Source of the DNA: VRUE01 sp963824215 | Lineage (GTDB): Bacteria; Actinomycetota; Thermoleophilia; Solirubrobacterales; 70-9 | NCBI GenBank assembly: GCA_963824215.1 | Contig: CAWGOE010000003.1 | Location: 62,001 to 126,000 of the forward strand | Length of the DNA stretch: 64,000 nt | Direction of reading: 5' to 3' | Shown here: piece by piece, positions 60,574 through 64,000 of the stretch | Numbering within the stretch: position 1 is the stretch's first letter | How the letters are laid out: each line of letters opens with the position of its first letter | The notes under the pieces: model-generated | The model's database searches: none | What the model saw: only the letters and a program-made list of their open reading frames with translations | Told to the model about the DNA's origin: nothing | Program-made: the position numbers and the translations under genes

Positions 60574-60646
60574 GTGCCACGGCGGACTCCTTTGCTCGAG
60601 GTGGTCTTCACCTCGGCTGTCCAGCCGGCGACCCGGTCGCATCGGG
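60574..60646. repeat. 73-bp direct repeat, copy 2
   Basis: A second copy of the transfer-operon leader, 692 bp from copy 1 and in the same orientation, differing by one base (CGGTTGC against CGGTCGC). No intact gene follows it on the minus strand, only the LysM-like remnant. Confidence 0.95.
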
Positions 60647-60718
60647 TCGGAAGTAGCCGAACCCACCGGGACGGTTGTCGCTCCCCTTGGGGGCGGCGCC
60701 CGTTAACGTCGCGGCCCG

Positions 60719-61984
60719 ATGGACGAGCACTGGGTAGAAAAGACCGATCGCCTATTTCTCGGAGAGCATGTGGTCGCCGCCTTCTCCTATCGCAGGGGAG
60801 AAATCGACGAGCTGATTGCCAAGGCCTCCGACGACGAGGTACTCGAGGCCGATGTCGACCAATGGGCTCGCGGCCTCGGCGCCGATCACGAAATGGAGGC
60901 GCCCAGCATCGACCTGGATGAGGCGACGCTGACTAAGCCTGTTCGGGTCGAGGTGAACTGCGCCGACAAGCCGGGGATTCGCATGTCGGCGACCGAGCTC
61001 TATGGCGGGAACGTGCGGCGCCCGGGCTATCGCTTCGAGTCGCGGGTCCCGGTAGCCGGGGACGCCAACCTTTTGCGCTCGGAGCTGCCGGGCACGCACC
61101 CGCTCCTCGCCACGATCACCAACGGCCAAATCGTCCGGGTGTGGGAGTGGCCCGACCAGCTAGGTCCAGACGCCTTCCAGCGTGAGGTGGGCGAGTACAA
61201 GGCGCTCCTCGGGCGAAGCGTGGAGGCGGTTACCGCTGCGGTTCAGACCGAAAATGGCACCCTCGCGGCGCACGCCAAGAAATCGATCGAGGACCGGCGC
61301 GAGGAAATCCTCAAGGAGCGCGAGTTTCTCGGAAAGCTGACGATCCCCGTCGTTCGGGCCGACGATGAGCCGCGGGAGTTCGGCCCGCCGCCGATCGAGC
61401 GGGTCGAGACTCCGGCACAAAGGATCGACTCGGCCGACCCCGATGCGGGAGATCAGGTCGCCCAGCCGCAGCTAGACGAGTTCTACGGCCACATCGTCTC
61501 CGTGATCCGCGTGGTTGGCCGAGGCATGGAGCGGACGCCGGACTCCTTTTCGAGCGCGGATGAGGAAACGCTCCGCGACCACTTCCTCTTGGCGCTCAAC
61601 ACCCACTACCGGGGAGCGACCTACGCCGAGGCTTTCAATAAGGACGGCAAGACCGACATCCTCATCCGGGTCCACAACCGAAATGCGTTCATCGGGGAGT
61701 GCAAGTGGTGGAGCGGGCCGAAGGCGCTGGAGGAGGCGCTCGCCCAGCTCTTCGGCTATACGACCTGGCGGGATAGCCGTGTCGCCCTGATCTTCTTCGT
61801 CCCGACGAAAGAGATCACCAGGACGATCGAGACCGCCCGCGGGGCAATCGAGCAGCGTGACGAGTTCATCGAGTGGCTCCCCAACGGCGAGGAGGGAGAG
61901 CTGGCCTGTCGGATGCGGTGGCCTGACGACGCCGAGAGGGTGGCGACTTTGACGGCGCTGTTCGTTCATCTCCCGCGGTCCTGA
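60719..61984 (+). CDS. Protein with C-terminal PD-(D/E)xK nuclease-like domain
   Basis: 421 residues. The N-terminal 270 residues are unrecognised, with a helical region rich in Glu and Lys (KKSIEDRREEILKEREFLGK). The C-terminal part looks like a restriction-endonuclease fold: NKDGKTDILIRVHNRNAFIG followed by ECKWWSGPKALEEALAQLFG, giving the Asp and ExK of the catalytic motif. Such domains occur in Mrr-type and other defence proteins. It is next to another nuclease-like gene, so a defence or cargo role is plausible. Confidence 0.7.
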   Translation: MDEHWVEKTDRLFLGEHVVAAFSYRRGEIDELIAKASDDEVLEADVDQWARGLGADHEMEAPSIDLDEATLTKPVRVEVNCADKPGIRMSATELYGGNVRRPGYRFESRVPVAGDANLLRSELPGTHPLLATITNGQIVRVWEWPDQLGPDAFQREVGEYKALLGRSVEAVTAAVQTENGTLAAHAKKSIEDRREEILKEREFLGKLTIPVVRADDEPREFGPPPIERVETPAQRIDSADPDAGDQVAQPQLDEFYGHIVSVIRVVGRGMERTPDSFSSADEETLRDHFLLALNTHYRGATYAEAFNKDGKTDILIRVHNRNAFIGECKWWSGPKALEEALAQLFGYTTWRDSRVALIFFVPTKEITRTIETARGAIEQRDEFIEWLPNGEEGELACRMRWPDDAERVATLTALFVHLPRS

Positions 61985-62039
61985 CTTAGCTCCCAACTTT
62001 CGATGCATCGCCGCCGACCGAACGGGTTGACTGTGGCCT

Positions 62040-64000
62040 ATGCGCGCGTCGCACCAGGAGCAGACCGGCGGAGCCGGCATCAGTGAGGTTTCGGCTGCGT
62101 TTGAGCGGATTGGCTGGGGAACCGTCGAGAACTCCCGCCATGACCTCGGCACCGATCTCTTCATGCTTGCTCGCGACGAGCGTGGTTTTGAACTCGGTTT
62201 GTTGGTCGGTGCGCAGGTCAAGGCGGGCGATAGCTATTTCAGGGGGCCGGTCAACACCAAGGACGGTGATTCGCCGGGGTGGTGGTTTCGCGACCGCGAT
62301 CGCTCGCACGTCGATGGGTGGGCCGAGCATGGCGTGCCGCATCTCATCGTCTTGCATGACTTGAACACGAGGACGTCCTATTGGGCGCATGTGACCAAGG
62401 AGGCGATCGTTTCGACTGGCAAGGGAGCGAAGATTCTCGTTCCCAAGGAGAACACGGTGGACGCAGAGCATCGCGAGGAGCTCTTGGCCGTCGCCGCAAC
62501 TCTCCGGGCGGGAGCTGGATGGCAGGGGAGTGTGTGGAATGGGTCGGCGTCCATCGCGCCGGAGGACCAGTGGCGCCATGCGCTCATCGTGCCGCGACTG
62601 GTCGCCCCTCATCCCAACGCTGGAGTGGACGAGAGCCTGACGCCGCCGCACGCCCTCGCCATGCTGATCCAGGCACGAATCCGCGAGTACGTCCAGTTCG
62701 CCGAGAAACAGGACGGATTCCCTCTTCTCAGTGATGCGCCGGAATCTGGGGAGTGGGGCTGGCGCTTCGTTGGAGCACTAGGCAGGCGCTTGAACCACGG
62801 AGATATTGAGGCGCTGCCCAAGGTTGTCGCCGATGCTCCCGATGCGCCGTCGCGAGCTGCTGCCGCTGTTGCCGCGGCCTGTGCGTTGCTCGATGATGGC
62901 CGGATCGACGAGGCAGTGGAGTTGCTCGAGGCGGCGCTCGCAGATGATGAGGCGGGGCCGGTCGACCACGCCTGGCTGTCGGTTCAGCACGCCCGTCTTT
63001 GCGCGGAGACCGGGCGGGTCGCCGAGGCCCGGCAGGCCGCGATTGCCGTGCAGCAGGTCCGGGCTCGCGCTGGCAGTGACGTCACTGCAACGGCCGTCGC
63101 GGGAGCAGCAGCCGCCCTGCTGTTTAACACGTCCTCCTGGGAACAGCGCGACGTAAAGGAAGTGATCACCGCGGGCGATACGGCGGCGGCCTGGTGGCGA
63201 TCGCAGACGGTGGTAAGGGGACTGGACGCCCTTGTGGATCGCACCTTCAGCGATTGGGCACGCGACGAATCCGTGACTGTAGGAGCAGGGGACGTGGTGA
63301 ACAACCAGCTGATCTCCGCCTCTCTGATCGCGAACCATGGGGCGGACCACGGCGGCTGGAGGCATCTGTCCGGCCTGCTCGGGCGGGACCAGCTTCTTCG
63401 CCTTGATCGAGAGGCGGACGCAGAGCTTGCTCGTGATGGTCTTGCAACCTTGCGTCGAGCTGGAGACAAAGCGGCAGTCAAGCTGGCGGTGAAGAATCTG
63501 GTTGCCGATGGCCCCGCGGCTGCTTTGACCCTCATCGCTAACGATGTTCAGCTCGACAAGTCCACCCGGACCAGTGGCCTGACCGACCTCACGTTGCTGC
63601 AGTTGGGGGGCGACCTGATCGAGCGGGAGGTCGCCGATCAGGTTGTGACTTGGCTGCTGGCGGGCCTGGAAGACCCCACGTCGTTTCAGCAGCGAACGAG
63701 CCCCTCCTATGTTGTCGGCATTCAGTTTGTTGAAACGCTTGCCGGCGTCCTGCCGGCTGCGAGTTCGCCGGTGCAGCAATCCGTTGTCGAGTTTCTCCTC
63801 GCCTTTCCGGCTCTAGAGGATCAAGCGTGGGCGACGGCCTGGGCACGAGTTGTCCATGCGGTTCCTGACGACATTTGGACCGCAGAGGTTGCGCAAAGCC
63901 TCGGGGAAGTAGCCGACGAGCACAACTTCGTCCTGCAATTCACTCTGCTCGGGATCGCAGCGCGGTACGACGAGGACGTGAAAGATCGTTTGAAAGAGGA
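62040..64000 (+). CDS. DUF4365-like N-terminal nuclease domain protein, 3' end beyond the window
   Basis: An open frame of 653 codons starts at ATG 62040 and continues to the edge; an in-frame stop lies 12 bases upstream of it. The N-terminal ~150 residues resemble DUF4365, a nuclease-like fold: HDLGTDLFMLARDERGF followed by LLVGAQVKAGDSYF (the QxK position), then SYWAHVTKEAIVSTGKGAKI. The rest is long and helical with TPR-like repeats (DDGRIDEAVELLEAALADDE, AETGRVAEARQAAIAVQQVR). DUF4365 domains often occur in defence genes. Confidence 0.65.
   Translation, partial: MRASHQEQTGGAGISEVSAAFERIGWGTVENSRHDLGTDLFMLARDERGFELGLLVGAQVKAGDSYFRGPVNTKDGDSPGWWFRDRDRSHVDGWAEHGVPHLIVLHDLNTRTSYWAHVTKEAIVSTGKGAKILVPKENTVDAEHREELLAVAATLRAGAGWQGSVWNGSASIAPEDQWRHALIVPRLVAPHPNAGVDESLTPPHALAMLIQARIREYVQFAEKQDGFPLLSDAPESGEWGWRFVGALGRRLNHGDIEALPKVVADAPDAPSRAAAAVAAACALLDDGRIDEAVELLEAALADDEAGPVDHAWLSVQHARLCAETGRVAEARQAAIAVQQVRARAGSDVTATAVAGAAAALLFNTSSWEQRDVKEVITAGDTAAAWWRSQTVVRGLDALVDRTFSDWARDESVTVGAGDVVNNQLISASLIANHGADHGGWRHLSGLLGRDQLLRLDREADAELARDGLATLRRAGDKAAVKLAVKNLVADGPAAALTLIANDVQLDKSTRTSGLTDLTLLQLGGDLIEREVADQVVTWLLAGLEDPTSFQQRTSPSYVVGIQFVETLAGVLPAASSPVQQSVVEFLLAFPALEDQAWATAWARVVHAVPDDIWTAEVAQSLGEVADEHNFVLQFTLLGIAARYDEDVKDRLKE

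Larger units (their letters stand above)
27694..64000. mobile_element. Integrated conjugative element, right end not in window
   Basis: The block carries a MobF relaxase, a coupling ATPase, VirB4-, SCO6880-, VirB6-, VirB8- and pilin-like genes, ArdC, SSB, DprA and its own regulators. The left limit is set where the first element-type leader begins, between the acetyltransferase gene and the OmpR-type regulator. No integrase, recombinase, tRNA junction or flanking direct repeat is visible, so the right boundary and the integration site are unknown. It could also be an integrated plasmid. Confidence 0.7.

Noticed and set aside
60580..60646. A second pilin-like gene after leader copy 2
   Set aside because: The GTG start leads into a frame that is only the antisense of rnhA and has no membrane helix.

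Overview
The window is high-GC DNA (roughly two thirds G+C) with dense genes, GTG and TTG starts and start/stop overlaps. An actinobacterium-type initiator tRNA, a CarD-type Mfd, class I fructose-bisphosphate aldolase, DUF5701, an R2lox-like oxidase and SCO6880-type conjugation genes point to Actinomycetota, probably Thermoleophilia/Solirubrobacterales. That placement is inference from gene content only.

Positions 1-27.6 kb look like ordinary chromosome. First comes mfd, a SurA/parvulin-type foldase, eno and an FtsB/DivIC protein, then a very long fusion of a membrane glycosyltransferase-like half with an SGNH hydrolase. Next are small hypotheticals, a secreted nuclease, aldolase, a zinc-ribbon/rhomboid-fold protein, a UPF0173 hydrolase, an R2lox-like oxidase, an ECF sigma factor fused to a zinc-finger and membrane tail, tRNA-Leu, a ThDP enzyme, Ppx/GppA, DUF5701, the initiator tRNA, and a group of membrane proteins, a TetR/DsbA-like pair and acetyltransferases. 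A palindromic repeat family of about 110-130 bp sits here: three copies lie in frame inside one gene and a diverged copy follows the aldolase gene.

From about 27.7 kb the gene content becomes that of an integrated conjugative element. It has an OmpR-type regulator, a DNA methyltransferase-SNF2 helicase fusion ending in a beta-clamp motif, DprA, ArdC, SSB, paired small winged-helix proteins, a MobF relaxase-helicase, and a sigma/XRE/ArsR-like regulatory cluster. A leftward transfer operon at 52.5-59.9 kb encodes a pilin-like protein, VirB8-like and VirB6-like proteins, SCO6880, a VirB4-like ATPase and a VirD4-like coupling protein. No integrase or attachment site is visible, so the right end probably lies past 64 kb.

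Between the regulators and the transfer operon sits a complete Kdp potassium-uptake locus. KdpD is split: its kinase half opens the locus with kdpE, and its P-loop/Usp half closes it. The structural genes run F-A-C-B rather than the usual F-A-B-C, and a 26-residue membrane peptide precedes kdpF. Many element genes are preceded by long, multi-tier stem-loops that end just before a strong ribosome binding site; this is the most striking structure in the window that known gene content does not explain. The relaxase gene and the transfer operon share a leader motif. A 73-bp copy of the transfer-operon leader flanks an RNase H gene and cuts off the remnant of a LysM gene. The last 3.3 kb holds two nuclease-like genes, one running off the edge, that look like cargo, possibly defence.
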